Positions 16,939-24,698 of a stretch of 64,000 nucleotides of DNA are shown here, one piece after another; the stretch's first letter is position 1, and each line of letters opens with the position of its first letter. The notes under the pieces are model-generated. The model did not search any database. It saw only the letters and a list, made by a program, of their open reading frames with translations, and was not told the DNA's origin. This stretch comes from JAHWKI01 sp035513575. GTDB lineage: Bacteria; Gemmatimonadota; Gemmatimonadetes; Longimicrobiales; RSA9. The stretch is taken from assembly GCA_035513575.1 (NCBI GenBank), contig DATKBW010000099.1:23834-87833 (forward strand), in the 5' to 3' direction. Both the position numbers and the translations under genes were made by a program.

Positions 16939-19533
16939 ATGATCGATCGGCCGGTAGAGGTGATGAACGCGGCGGCGCCCGGAACGGCGGGCGGCGACGG
17001 CCGTCGCCGCGCCGCCATGTCCGCGCGGGACGTCGCGATCCTCCGATCGCTCGCCGACCGCATCGATCCCTCGGACCCGGGCGCGCACAACAACCTGGGC
17101 GTGGTGTTCTTCCAGAAGGGCCTCGTGGAGGACGCGGTCGCGGCGTTCGAGCGCGCCCTCGAGCTGGATCCCCGCCTGGAGGTCGCCCGCACCAACATCC
17201 AGATCGCGTACGCCCGGAGCGGTCTCTACCGCCGCCGGGTCGCGGAGCTTCTCGACCGCGTGGCCGGTCACCCGGCGGATGCCGAGGCGCGGGACGCCCT
17301 CGCACGGACGTACCTGCTCGGCGGAGACCCCGAGGGCGCGGCCCGGGAATGGCGCAGCCTGCTCGGTGCGGGCGCCGAGAACCTCCCGCTCCTCATGAAG
17401 CTGGCCTATGCGGAGGCCGAATGCGGGCGTCACGCCGAGGCGGAGCGGTTCCTGGCGCGGGCCCTGGAGCTGGCGCCGGACGAGGGCGCCGTGCACCTCC
17501 AGCGGGCGGAGCTCCACCAGCGGCAGGGGGACCTCACAGGGGCGGCCATCAGCGCCCGCAGGGCGGCCGTCCTGGCCCCGGACCATGCTCGCGCCCACGC
17601 GCTGCTGGCGGACCTCCTGGAAGGGCTCGGGCGCGACCGTGAGGCCGCCGCGGCGCGCGAGCGGGCCGAGGCGCTGGATCCCGCCGTGCTCGAGGGCGAG
17701 CGCCACCTCTCGCTCGAACGCTACTTCTCCATCACCGCCGCGCGCGCCGAACGGGAGCCGGCGCCGGTGGAGGGGCCGCTGGAGCACTATGCCGCCGCCG
17801 TGGAGCGGCGCCGGCACGGGGACCTCGCCGGCGCGCTGCGCGGGCTGGAGCGGGCGCTGGCCGACGGGGAGGACGAGGTGGAAGTCCGCCAGGCGATGGC
17901 GGAGCTGAAGCTGATCGACGGCGACCTCTCCGGCGCCGCGGCCGACTACGCGACCCTCCTCGAGGCGCGGCCGGACAGCCCCAAGCTGTGGAACGAGTGG
18001 GGTGTCGCCCTGCATCGGGGGGGACAGGCGGACGAGGCGCTCGGCGCGTACAGGCGGGCCGTCGCGACGGACCACGCGTACCTCCTGGGGTGGAACAACG
18101 TCGGGGTCGCGCTGGCACAGGCCGGGGACGCCGGCGGTGCCGAGCGCGCCTTCCACAAGGCCACGGAGGGCGACCCGCCGGCCGAAGTGCTGTGGAACCT
18201 GGCTCTCTTCCTGGGGCGGCATGGACGACCCGAGGAGGCCGCGGACGCGTGCCGCGCCGCTCTTGAGGCCGGCCCTGATCTACCCGAGTCCTGGGCCCGG
18301 CTGGGCGGCGCCCTCTTCCAGGCGGGGCAGGCCACGGAGGCCCGCGACGCCCTCCTGCACGCTCTCGACCTGGATCCTGACCATGCCGAGGCCCGCTACC
18401 AGCTCGGCTTCACCCTGTCGGCGCTGGGCGATTTTCCCGGCGCCCTCCGCGAGACCAAGCGCGCCCTCGAGCTGGACCCCCTCTTCCCGGCCCCGGCGTT
18501 CCGGCTCCTCATCGACGTCCAGTTCGAAGCGGGATCGCTCCCGGCTCCCGAGGTGGAGGGCCGACTGGTGCGGCCCGGCAGCCCGGTCGAAACGTTCCAG
18601 CCCGATGAGGGGGCGCTCGACCAGGCCTTCTCGGGGCTGACGCTGCCCCCGCGCGGCCGCCCCGCCGCCTTCGACGACGCCATCGAGAGAGCCCGCACCG
18701 CGCTCCGGAAGGGCCAGGCCGCCCGCGCCGCCGAGCTGGCGGGTCGTGCGCTCGCCATGGCGCCGGACGCCGTGGATCCTCTCCTGCTCCAGGCGAACGC
18801 ACAGCTGGCCCTCGGCCTCGCCGGCGAGGCGCTGGAACGCTTCGACGCCGTTCTCCGGACCGGCCTGGGGGAAGTCGCGCACGCCGCCCGGCTGGGGCGC
18901 GCCCGCTGCCTCCTCCTCCTGGACCGCCCGCGGGAAGCCGCGGAGTCCGCCGCCCGGGCGAGCGGCCCCGACGCCGTCGCCCTCAGGGGGAAGGCGCTGC
19001 TCGCGGCGGGGGACGCCGACGGTGCCGTCCGCGCCTTCGAAGCGGCCGCGACCGCCTCGAGGGACGCGCCGTCCGCGCCAGTGCTCGCGGGGCTCGGCGA
19101 AGCCCTTCTGGCCGCCGGACGCCCGGCCGATGCCGAGCCGGTCCTGCGGGCCGCCCTGGAGCTGGACCCGGCGGGGGTCGCAGCGCGGGTAGGGCTCGGC
19201 CGGGCGCTGGCGGCGCTCGGCATCCGCGAGGCGGCGGAGGCCGAGTACGAGGCGGCCGTGGAGGCGCTGCCGAGCTACGGCGAGGCGGTCCTTCGCCTGG
19301 CGGATCTCCGCTGGCGCAGCCACCGCCGCCGGGCCGCCGTGGGCGGCCTCGTCGAGTTTCTCCAGCTGGACCCCACGCACGCGGCGGGGCTCGTACGACT
19401 GGGTACGTGGCTGAACGACCTGGGGCGTCCCGGGCAGGCCACCACCGCGCTGCGTCGAGCGCTTCGCTTCGATCCCGGGAACGTCGCGGCCCGGGCCGAG
19501 CTCGATCGCATGGCGGGGGAGGGGGTAGGCTGA
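16939..19533 (+). CDS. Large cytosolic tetratricopeptide-repeat protein
   Basis: An 864-residue protein made almost entirely of TPR-like helical hairpins, with recurring patterns such as AHNNLGVVFFQKGLVEDAVA and AFERALELDP. TPR arrays scaffold protein-protein contacts. There is no signal peptide or membrane segment. It opens a tightly packed cluster: the DUF4388 gene starts one base after its stop. The ATG at 16939 lacks a clear ribosome-binding site; starts at 16963 (after AGAGG) or 17017 are alternatives. No catalytic domain was recognised. Its position suggests a scaffold for the downstream MglA/roadblock proteins, which is inference. Confidence 0.8.
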   Translation: MIDRPVEVMNAAAPGTAGGDGRRRAAMSARDVAILRSLADRIDPSDPGAHNNLGVVFFQKGLVEDAVAAFERALELDPRLEVARTNIQIAYARSGLYRRRVAELLDRVAGHPADAEARDALARTYLLGGDPEGAAREWRSLLGAGAENLPLLMKLAYAEAECGRHAEAERFLARALELAPDEGAVHLQRAELHQRQGDLTGAAISARRAAVLAPDHARAHALLADLLEGLGRDREAAAARERAEALDPAVLEGERHLSLERYFSITAARAEREPAPVEGPLEHYAAAVERRRHGDLAGALRGLERALADGEDEVEVRQAMAELKLIDGDLSGAAADYATLLEARPDSPKLWNEWGVALHRGGQADEALGAYRRAVATDHAYLLGWNNVGVALAQAGDAGGAERAFHKATEGDPPAEVLWNLALFLGRHGRPEEAADACRAALEAGPDLPESWARLGGALFQAGQATEARDALLHALDLDPDHAEARYQLGFTLSALGDFPGALRETKRALELDPLFPAPAFRLLIDVQFEAGSLPAPEVEGRLVRPGSPVETFQPDEGALDQAFSGLTLPPRGRPAAFDDAIERARTALRKGQAARAAELAGRALAMAPDAVDPLLLQANAQLALGLAGEALERFDAVLRTGLGEVAHAARLGRARCLLLLDRPREAAESAARASGPDAVALRGKALLAAGDADGAVRAFEAAATASRDAPSAPVLAGLGEALLAAGRPADAEPVLRAALELDPAGVAARVGLGRALAALGIREAAEAEYEAAVEALPSYGEAVLRLADLRWRSHRRRAAVGGLVEFLQLDPTHAAGLVRLGTWLNDLGRPGQATTALRRALRFDPGNVAARAELDRMAGEGVG

Positions 19534-19534
19534 G

Positions 19535-20653
19535 ATGGCGATCGAGGGTCCGCTTCGCGAGCTGGGCATCCAGGACGTCCTCCAGATGCTGGACCTCTCC
19601 CGGAAGTCCGGCGTGCTCCTCGTGCGGTCCCAGCGCATGAAGGATGAGGCGGTGGTCCACGTCGTGGACGGGGCGCTGGTGTTCGCGAGCCGACGCCGAT
19701 CCATGCGCCTCCTCGGCCAGCAGCTCCTGAGGGAAGGGAAGCTGACGGAGCCGGAGCTGGAGCGGGCCCTGGAGCTCCAGCGCCAGGACCCGAGGCAGCG
19801 CCTGGGCGCCATCCTGGTGGAGATGGGGTGCGTGGACCGGAGCGAGCTCGATCGGCAGCTCCGCTTCCAGATCGAGGAGACGATCTACGACCTCCTTGCC
19901 TGGGACGAGGGCTACTTCCGCTTCGATGAGACCGATGAGACGCCGGATGGTCCCGTCCGTGTGCGCGTCGACTCGCTGCTCATGGAGGGCGCCCGCCGCA
20001 TCGACGAGTGGTCGCGGCTGGAGTCCCGGATCCCGAGCCCCGACTGCATCCCCGCCCTCGCTCCGGGCGACGGTTCCCGGACGTTCATCGACCTCCGCCC
20101 GGAGGAATGGGAGGTCCTGGCCGAGATCGACGGCGAGCGGGACCTCCGCCTGATCGCCTCGGATCTGGGGCGCAGCGCCTTCGACGTGGCGAAGATCATC
20201 TACGACCTCACCAGCATGAAGGTCGTCCGGATCAGCGACGAGGCGTTCCGGACGCGCGACCGCGAGCTGATCCCGCACCTCGATGAGCTCGAGCTCGAGA
20301 TCGCCGACGGGAATGTCGACGTTGCGGAACGACGCGCGCGCGAGCTCCAGCGTACGTACCCGGACCGTCCGGAGCTCCCCCTGCTGGCCGGCCGGGCCCT
20401 GGCGGCCCAGGGGCGGCTCAGGGCCGCGGCGGAGTCGTTCGACCGCGCCGCCGGCCTCGACCCGCTGTCCGTGGACGCGCATTATCACCTCGGGATGGCC
20501 ACGGTGCGTATCGGGGATCTGACACGCGCGGTGGAAGCCTGGCGCACCTTTCTCCGGCTCGCCCCCCCGGGGGACCGGCGGAGCTACGTCGAGAAGGCGG
20601 TGAGCGCTCTCGACGAACTGAAACGAGTCATCGAATCCGCGCCCACGGAATGA
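19535..20653 (+). CDS. DUF4388 (PATAN-like) and TPR protein
   Basis: The 372-residue protein begins with a DUF4388-type domain (about 1-140: IEGPLRELGIQDVLQMLDLSRKSG opening, then the DGALVFA strand region, LGQQLLREGKL and the YDLLAWDEGYFRFDE segment). A middle region (about 170-235) contains a winged-helix-like LIASDLGRSAFDVAKIIYDL, and the C terminus (about 255-355) carries TPR-like repeats. DUF4388 domains are common in Myxococcota and Gemmatimonadota signalling proteins with no settled biochemical role. A homologue with the same layout occurs downstream at 24698, so the pair bracket the GTPase genes. The next gene overlaps by ATGA. Confidence 0.82.
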   Translation: MAIEGPLRELGIQDVLQMLDLSRKSGVLLVRSQRMKDEAVVHVVDGALVFASRRRSMRLLGQQLLREGKLTEPELERALELQRQDPRQRLGAILVEMGCVDRSELDRQLRFQIEETIYDLLAWDEGYFRFDETDETPDGPVRVRVDSLLMEGARRIDEWSRLESRIPSPDCIPALAPGDGSRTFIDLRPEEWEVLAEIDGERDLRLIASDLGRSAFDVAKIIYDLTSMKVVRISDEAFRTRDRELIPHLDELELEIADGNVDVAERRARELQRTYPDRPELPLLAGRALAAQGRLRAAAESFDRAAGLDPLSVDAHYHLGMATVRIGDLTRAVEAWRTFLRLAPPGDRRSYVEKAVSALDELKRVIESAPTE

Positions 20654-21477
20654 CCGCATCCGACCTCCAGCGCTGGAGCCGCGACGTGGCCGAGGACCCC
20701 GGCTCACCGGCCTTCGTCCAGCTGGCCCGTGCCTATCGCCGCCAGGGGCGCAGGGACGCCGCCCTGGCGGTGGTGCTGCGCGGGCTCGAGCGCAATCCGG
20801 AACACGTCGAGGGCCATGCCGTGCTCGCGCTGCTGCACGTCGACGCCGGGGCGCGCGAACGGGCGGGGGACGAATGGGACATGATGCTCCGCCTCGATCC
20901 CGACAATTTCGATGCGCGCCGCGGTCTCGGCTTCCTCGCTCTCGAGACGGGAGACCTCGCCCGGGCCCGCGCGCACCTCGAGGCGGCCGGCGCGGCGCGG
21001 CCGGGGGATGCCACGGTCGCGCAGGCGCTGGGGGTTCTCGCGCGGAGGGAGGGGGGGCGGGGCGCACCGCGTCCCGCCGCGACCCCCGCGCGTCGCACGG
21101 CGGGCTCCGGTATGCGGGACCCCGCCCGGGTCTTCGAGTCGCTGGCCCGGGATGCGCCGTTTCTCGGCGCTCTGCTCCTGGACCGCAACGGACTGGTCCT
21201 CGCCGGGACGATAGCGCCGGGGTCCGGCGATGGTGAGACGCTCGGCGCGATGCTCAGCCCGGCCGTGACCGAGGCCCGGCGGGCTGTCGAGCTCCTGGAG
21301 CTGGGTGACTGGGAGGGGCTGATGCTACAGTGTGAAGGCGGATTCGTACACCTGGCTCCCGCGGGCGACGCCGTCCTCATGCTGGCGGCCGGTGACGGCG
21401 CGCCGGCCGGGTGGGTGGTGCGCATGGCCCGCCGCGCCGGAGAGCTGGCGCGGCGCTTCCTGGAGGCGGGCGCATGA
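20650..21477 (+). CDS. TPR protein with C-terminal roadblock/LC7 domain
   Basis: The 275-residue protein has three or four TPR-like repeats (about 18-125), a basic Pro/Ala linker (about 135-155) and a C-terminal domain (about 158-275) that resembles roadblock/LC7: ARDAPFLGALLLDRNGLVLAG is the typical first strand-turn-strand, followed by a helix and a GGFVHLAPAGDAVLMLAA strand pair. Roadblock proteins bind Ras-like GTPases such as MglA and can act as activating or platform subunits. Start and stop overlap both neighbours by ATGA. Fusion of TPR to roadblock suggests that it tethers the GTPase to a scaffold; this is inference. Confidence 0.75.
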   Translation: MTASDLQRWSRDVAEDPGSPAFVQLARAYRRQGRRDAALAVVLRGLERNPEHVEGHAVLALLHVDAGARERAGDEWDMMLRLDPDNFDARRGLGFLALETGDLARARAHLEAAGAARPGDATVAQALGVLARREGGRGAPRPAATPARRTAGSGMRDPARVFESLARDAPFLGALLLDRNGLVLAGTIAPGSGDGETLGAMLSPAVTEARRAVELLELGDWEGLMLQCEGGFVHLAPAGDAVLMLAAGDGAPAGWVVRMARRAGELARRFLEAGA

Positions 21478-21824
21478 CGGAGGCGGTCCAGATCGCCCTG
21501 CGGCGGCTCACGCGCGTCGCTGGTGTGCGCGGCGCGATGATCGTCGACGCCGAGGCGGGGGTGCCCGTGGCCTCGGAGCTGGCGGCGGGCGTGGAAGAGA
21601 TGGCGCTGGCGGCGCTGGCCGGATCCCTTTTTCGCCGCACGCAGGACGCCTCCACCGCCTCGGGCTTCGGCCGTGTGCGCACGCTCCAGCTGGAATCCCG
21701 GAACGGACACGTGCTGGTCGCGGGGGCGGGCGGGCTCCTGGTCGTGGCCCTGGCGGAGCCCGCTGCACAGCTCGGAATGATCAGAATCGAGGCCGGACGC
21801 GCGGCCGGAGAGCTGAACGGATGA
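21474..21824 (+). CDS. Roadblock/LC7 domain protein, small
   Basis: A 116-residue single-domain protein. VRGAMIVDAEAGVPVASEL is the characteristic first hairpin of roadblock proteins; the middle helix (EEMALAALAGSLFRRT) and final strands (GHVLVAGAGGLLVVALAE) complete the fold. Length and layout resemble MglB, the GTPase-activating partner of MglA, but the assignment to MglB itself is not proved. The ATG overlaps the previous stop and the stop overlaps the next ATG (both ATGA). It is the middle one of three roadblock proteins in a row. Confidence 0.78.
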   Translation: MTEAVQIALRRLTRVAGVRGAMIVDAEAGVPVASELAAGVEEMALAALAGSLFRRTQDASTASGFGRVRTLQLESRNGHVLVAGAGGLLVVALAEPAAQLGMIRIEAGRAAGELNG

Positions 21825-22309
21825 AGAGAGAAGACCTGAGCCGGGTGGCGGAAGCGTTCCGTGAGCCGATGGCCGCGTTCGTCCGGGAATCCCGGGTCCG
21901 GACCGCCCTGCTGGTGAACCGGAGCGGGCAGATCCTGGCGCACCACGGTTTCGACCGTGGGTTCGATGTGTCGAACGTCGCGGCCCTCGCGGCCGCCGCC
22001 CACTCGTCGTCCCACGCCCTCGCGGAGCTCACCGGTGCGGGACAGTGGATGCACCTGCACCACGCGGGACAGGAGCACCAGCTCTTTCTCGCCCCGTTCC
22101 AACCGGGCGGCGAGGAGCTGGTGCTGGTCGCCATCTTCGACCAGGACTCCACCCTCGGCCTCGTGCAGCTCTTCTTCGATCGGCTCGCCGAGGCCGCGCG
22201 GGAGATCCCGGAGCTCGGCAGCCGCCTCCCCGCCTCCGACGCGGCGGCGTTCGAGCGGGACCTGGAGGCCGGCATCGAGCGCCTCCTCTCCGACCCGGAG
22301 GACAGCTGA
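21821..22309 (+). CDS. Roadblock/LC7-like MglB-type protein
   Basis: A 162-residue protein directly upstream of mglA. The strand pair VRTALLVNRSGQILAHHGF, the helix around SNVAALAAAAHSSSHALAEL and the strands GQEHQLFLAPF and EELVLVAIFDQDS fit the roadblock/LC7 fold of MglB. It has an extra helical C terminus (about 115-162). In Myxococcus and Thermus, MglB is the GTPase-activating protein for MglA and is encoded beside it; the same is inferred here because the stop shares one base with the mglA start (TGATG). Confidence 0.8.
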   Translation: MKREDLSRVAEAFREPMAAFVRESRVRTALLVNRSGQILAHHGFDRGFDVSNVAALAAAAHSSSHALAELTGAGQWMHLHHAGQEHQLFLAPFQPGGEELVLVAIFDQDSTLGLVQLFFDRLAEAAREIPELGSRLPASDAAAFERDLEAGIERLLSDPEDS

Positions 22310-22911
22310 TGCCCCTCGTGCATTACGCCGCCCGGGAGATCCTCTGCAAGGTGGTCTATTACGGGCCCGCCCGCTCCGGCAAGACCACCAACCTCCAGTG
22401 GATCCACCGGGCCATCCCGACGGAGCGCCGGAGCGAGCTGATCTCACTCGCCACGGAGAACGACCGCACCCTCTTCTTCGATTTTCTCCCCCTCGATCTG
22501 GGGCAGATCTCCGGGTTCCGGACCCGGTTCCAGCTCTACACGGTCCCCGGCCAGGTCTACTACAACGCCACCCGCAAGCTGGTCCTCCGCGGCGCCGACG
22601 GGGTGGTCTTCGTGGCCGATTCGCAGCCCGGCCGGCACGAGGAGAATCTGGAGAGCCTGGCCAACCTGCAGGAGAACCTGCTGGAGCACGGCTTCGATGT
22701 CCGCCAGATGCCGGTGGTCCTGCAATACAACAAGCAGGATCTCCCCGACGCCGTCCCCGCCGTTGCGCTCGACCAGCGGCTCAATTTCCGCGACGCGCCG
22801 GCCCGCCCGGCCGAGGCCATCCGCGGTGTGGGCGTCCTCGAGACCCTCCGCGCCGTGAGCGAGATGGTGCTCCGCAGCGTAGCCGATCGCTACGTGCCCT
22901 CGCCGACCTGA
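22309..22911 (+). CDS. mglA: MglA-type Ras-like small GTPase
   Basis: The 200-residue protein matches bacterial MglA. The P-loop GPARSGKT is at residues 19-26, the TVPGQ switch-II entry at 78-82 and the base-specificity NKQD at 141-144. MglA lacks the canonical DxxG Asp, and TVPG here agrees with that. GTP-bound MglA sets cell polarity and drives motility or pilus switching in Myxococcus; no motility gene is present in this window, so its output here is unknown. The preceding MglB-like gene shares one base with its start, and the DnaA-like gene follows after 2 bases. Confidence 0.92.
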   Translation: MPLVHYAAREILCKVVYYGPARSGKTTNLQWIHRAIPTERRSELISLATENDRTLFFDFLPLDLGQISGFRTRFQLYTVPGQVYYNATRKLVLRGADGVVFVADSQPGRHEENLESLANLQENLLEHGFDVRQMPVVLQYNKQDLPDAVPAVALDQRLNFRDAPARPAEAIRGVGVLETLRAVSEMVLRSVADRYVPSPT

Positions 22912-22913
22912 CC

Positions 22914-24698
22914 ATGCCCCTCGACCTCGACCCCCGGTTCACGTTCGAATCCTTCGTCGTGGGCCCCGCCAACCGCCTCGCCGCTGCCGCCGCCCGCCGC
23001 GTTGCGGATACCCCCGGGACTACCTATAACCCGCTGTTCATGTACAGCGCGTCCGGCCTCGGCAAGACGCACCTGCTCTCGGCCGTGGGGCATCGCGTGG
23101 AGAGCGTTCATGGCGCACGCGTGCTCTACCTCACCCTCGAGCACCTCATGGACGAGGTGTCCGCGGCGCTCGAGGCGGGAGAGCGCGACGTGTTCCGCGA
23201 CCGGCTCCTCGATACGGGGCTCCTCCTCCTCGATGACGTCCAGTTCCTGGCCGGCCAGCGGCAGACGCAGGAAGAGCTGATCCGCGCCTGGGACGCCCTC
23301 TCGGCCCGCGGCAGCCAGATCGTCCTCAGCAGCGATCGCCCGCCCCAGGAGATCGACGGCCTCGACGACCGGCTCCTGAGCCGGCTCTCCGGCGGGCTCA
23401 TCGTCGACATCGGCACCCCCGATTTCGAGACCCGCGTCGCCATCGCCCGCCGGAAAGCCGGCGAGCGCGGCTACCCCATCGCCCCGGACGTCTGCCAGGC
23501 CCTCGCCCGGGTCGCCTTCACCAACGTCCGCGAGCTCCAGGGCGCCCTGAACCGCCTCATCGCTGTCCAGGAGCTCGAGCACCGGACCGTCGGGCCCGAC
23601 GAGGTCGTCGCGCTCCTCGGCGCCGCCGCCGCCGAGCGCGGACAGGACGAGTTCGGCGCGTTCCTCTCGGAGATCGCGGGCACCGTCAGCGCCCTGGTGG
23701 AGGAGGCGGACCGCCGGGTCGCCGATGCCATCCTCGCCTGGGAAGGGGAGGGGTACCGCACGCGGCGCCTCGAGGGCGCCCTCGCGGGGACCCTCACGGC
23801 CACCCAGGCCACGGAGCTGATCCGCCTGTTCGAGCACGACATCCGACGCCTGCGGGACATCGAGGCCGCCCTGGCCGCCCTCGAGCCCGCCGCGCCCGAG
23901 CTGTCGCGGGCGGACGTGCTCCGGGATCCCGACCGCGTCGGAGAGGCCGAGGGCCTCCTGGCCGCGGTGCGGGCGCGGGGCAAGCCGCCGCCGGAGCCTC
24001 CGCCGGGGCCACGCCTCGACGCCTACGATGGCGATTCCCTCGCGGTCCGCGCCGCCCGGGCGGTCGCGGCGGACCCCGGCTCCGCGTACAACCCGCTCTA
24101 CGTCCGCGGCCCGGCCGGGGAGCGGCGCGCGGACCTCCTCGCGGCCATCGGCAACGAGCTGAAGGGCGGGCGCGTCGTCGGCTACATCTCGGGCCGCGAC
24201 TTCGCCGAGGAGGTGATCGATGCGCTCGAGCGCGGCCATCTGGAAGCCTGGCGTTCACGGTACCGCCGGGCGGAGGTGCTCCTCCTCGACGACCTCGAGG
24301 CCCTCGGCGATACCGAGCGGGCGCAGGAAGAGCTGTTCCACCTGTTCGAAGACCTCCAGCGAGCCGGGCGCCAGCTCGTGTTCTCCGCCTCCGTGCCACC
24401 CCACGACCTGCCCCTGCCGGAGCGCCTCCGGAGTCGCCTCGAGGGCGGCCTGGTCGTCGAGCTCGACGTGGGAGAGCTTCGGGCGGAGCCCACCGCCCGG
24501 CGCCCGCGAAGGCGAGGCGCGGCCCCTCCGACCCCGGCCGACACCACTCCCGCCGACACCGCGGGCGCGCCGATCGGCAACGCCGGTTCGGGCGACTCGC
24601 CCGCCGGGCGCCCCGCCGGCCACTGGATACTGAGCCCGGAAAAGGTGCTCTGGGAGTGGCCCTACGCCGAGGACTGGGTGCAGGAGTCGGTGGACTGA
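22914..24698 (+). CDS. DnaA/Hda-like protein with two AAA+ modules, the second degenerate
   Basis: The 594-residue protein contains two DnaA-type AAA+ modules. Module 1 (about 8-235) keeps Walker A SASGLGKTH (45-53), Walker B LLLLDDVQFL (103-112), sensor 1 IVLSSDRPP (136-144) and sensor 2 NVRELQGALNRL (204-215). Module 2 (about 366-522) repeats YNPLY, VLLLDDLEAL (455-464) and RLRSRLEGGLVVEL, but its Walker A is replaced by RGPAGERRAD without the Lys-Thr, so it probably cannot bind ATP normally. A helical linker (about 240-350) joins them. The DNA-binding domain IV of DnaA is absent, and the C-terminal 70 residues are Pro/Thr-rich with a Trp-rich end. It is not the replication initiator. It is encoded directly after mglA and shares one base with the next DUF4388 gene. 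Confidence 0.82.
   Translation: MPLDLDPRFTFESFVVGPANRLAAAAARRVADTPGTTYNPLFMYSASGLGKTHLLSAVGHRVESVHGARVLYLTLEHLMDEVSAALEAGERDVFRDRLLDTGLLLLDDVQFLAGQRQTQEELIRAWDALSARGSQIVLSSDRPPQEIDGLDDRLLSRLSGGLIVDIGTPDFETRVAIARRKAGERGYPIAPDVCQALARVAFTNVRELQGALNRLIAVQELEHRTVGPDEVVALLGAAAAERGQDEFGAFLSEIAGTVSALVEEADRRVADAILAWEGEGYRTRRLEGALAGTLTATQATELIRLFEHDIRRLRDIEAALAALEPAAPELSRADVLRDPDRVGEAEGLLAAVRARGKPPPEPPPGPRLDAYDGDSLAVRAARAVAADPGSAYNPLYVRGPAGERRADLLAAIGNELKGGRVVGYISGRDFAEEVIDALERGHLEAWRSRYRRAEVLLLDDLEALGDTERAQEELFHLFEDLQRAGRQLVFSASVPPHDLPLPERLRSRLEGGLVVELDVGELRAEPTARRPRRRGAAPPTPADTTPADTAGAPIGNAGSGDSPAGRPAGHWILSPEKVLWEWPYAEDWVQESVD

Noticed and set aside
22914..24698. DnaA replication initiator and nearby oriC
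   Set aside because: No DNA-binding domain IV is present and I saw no cluster of DnaA boxes in the flanking sequence; the gene is embedded in an operon with mglA.
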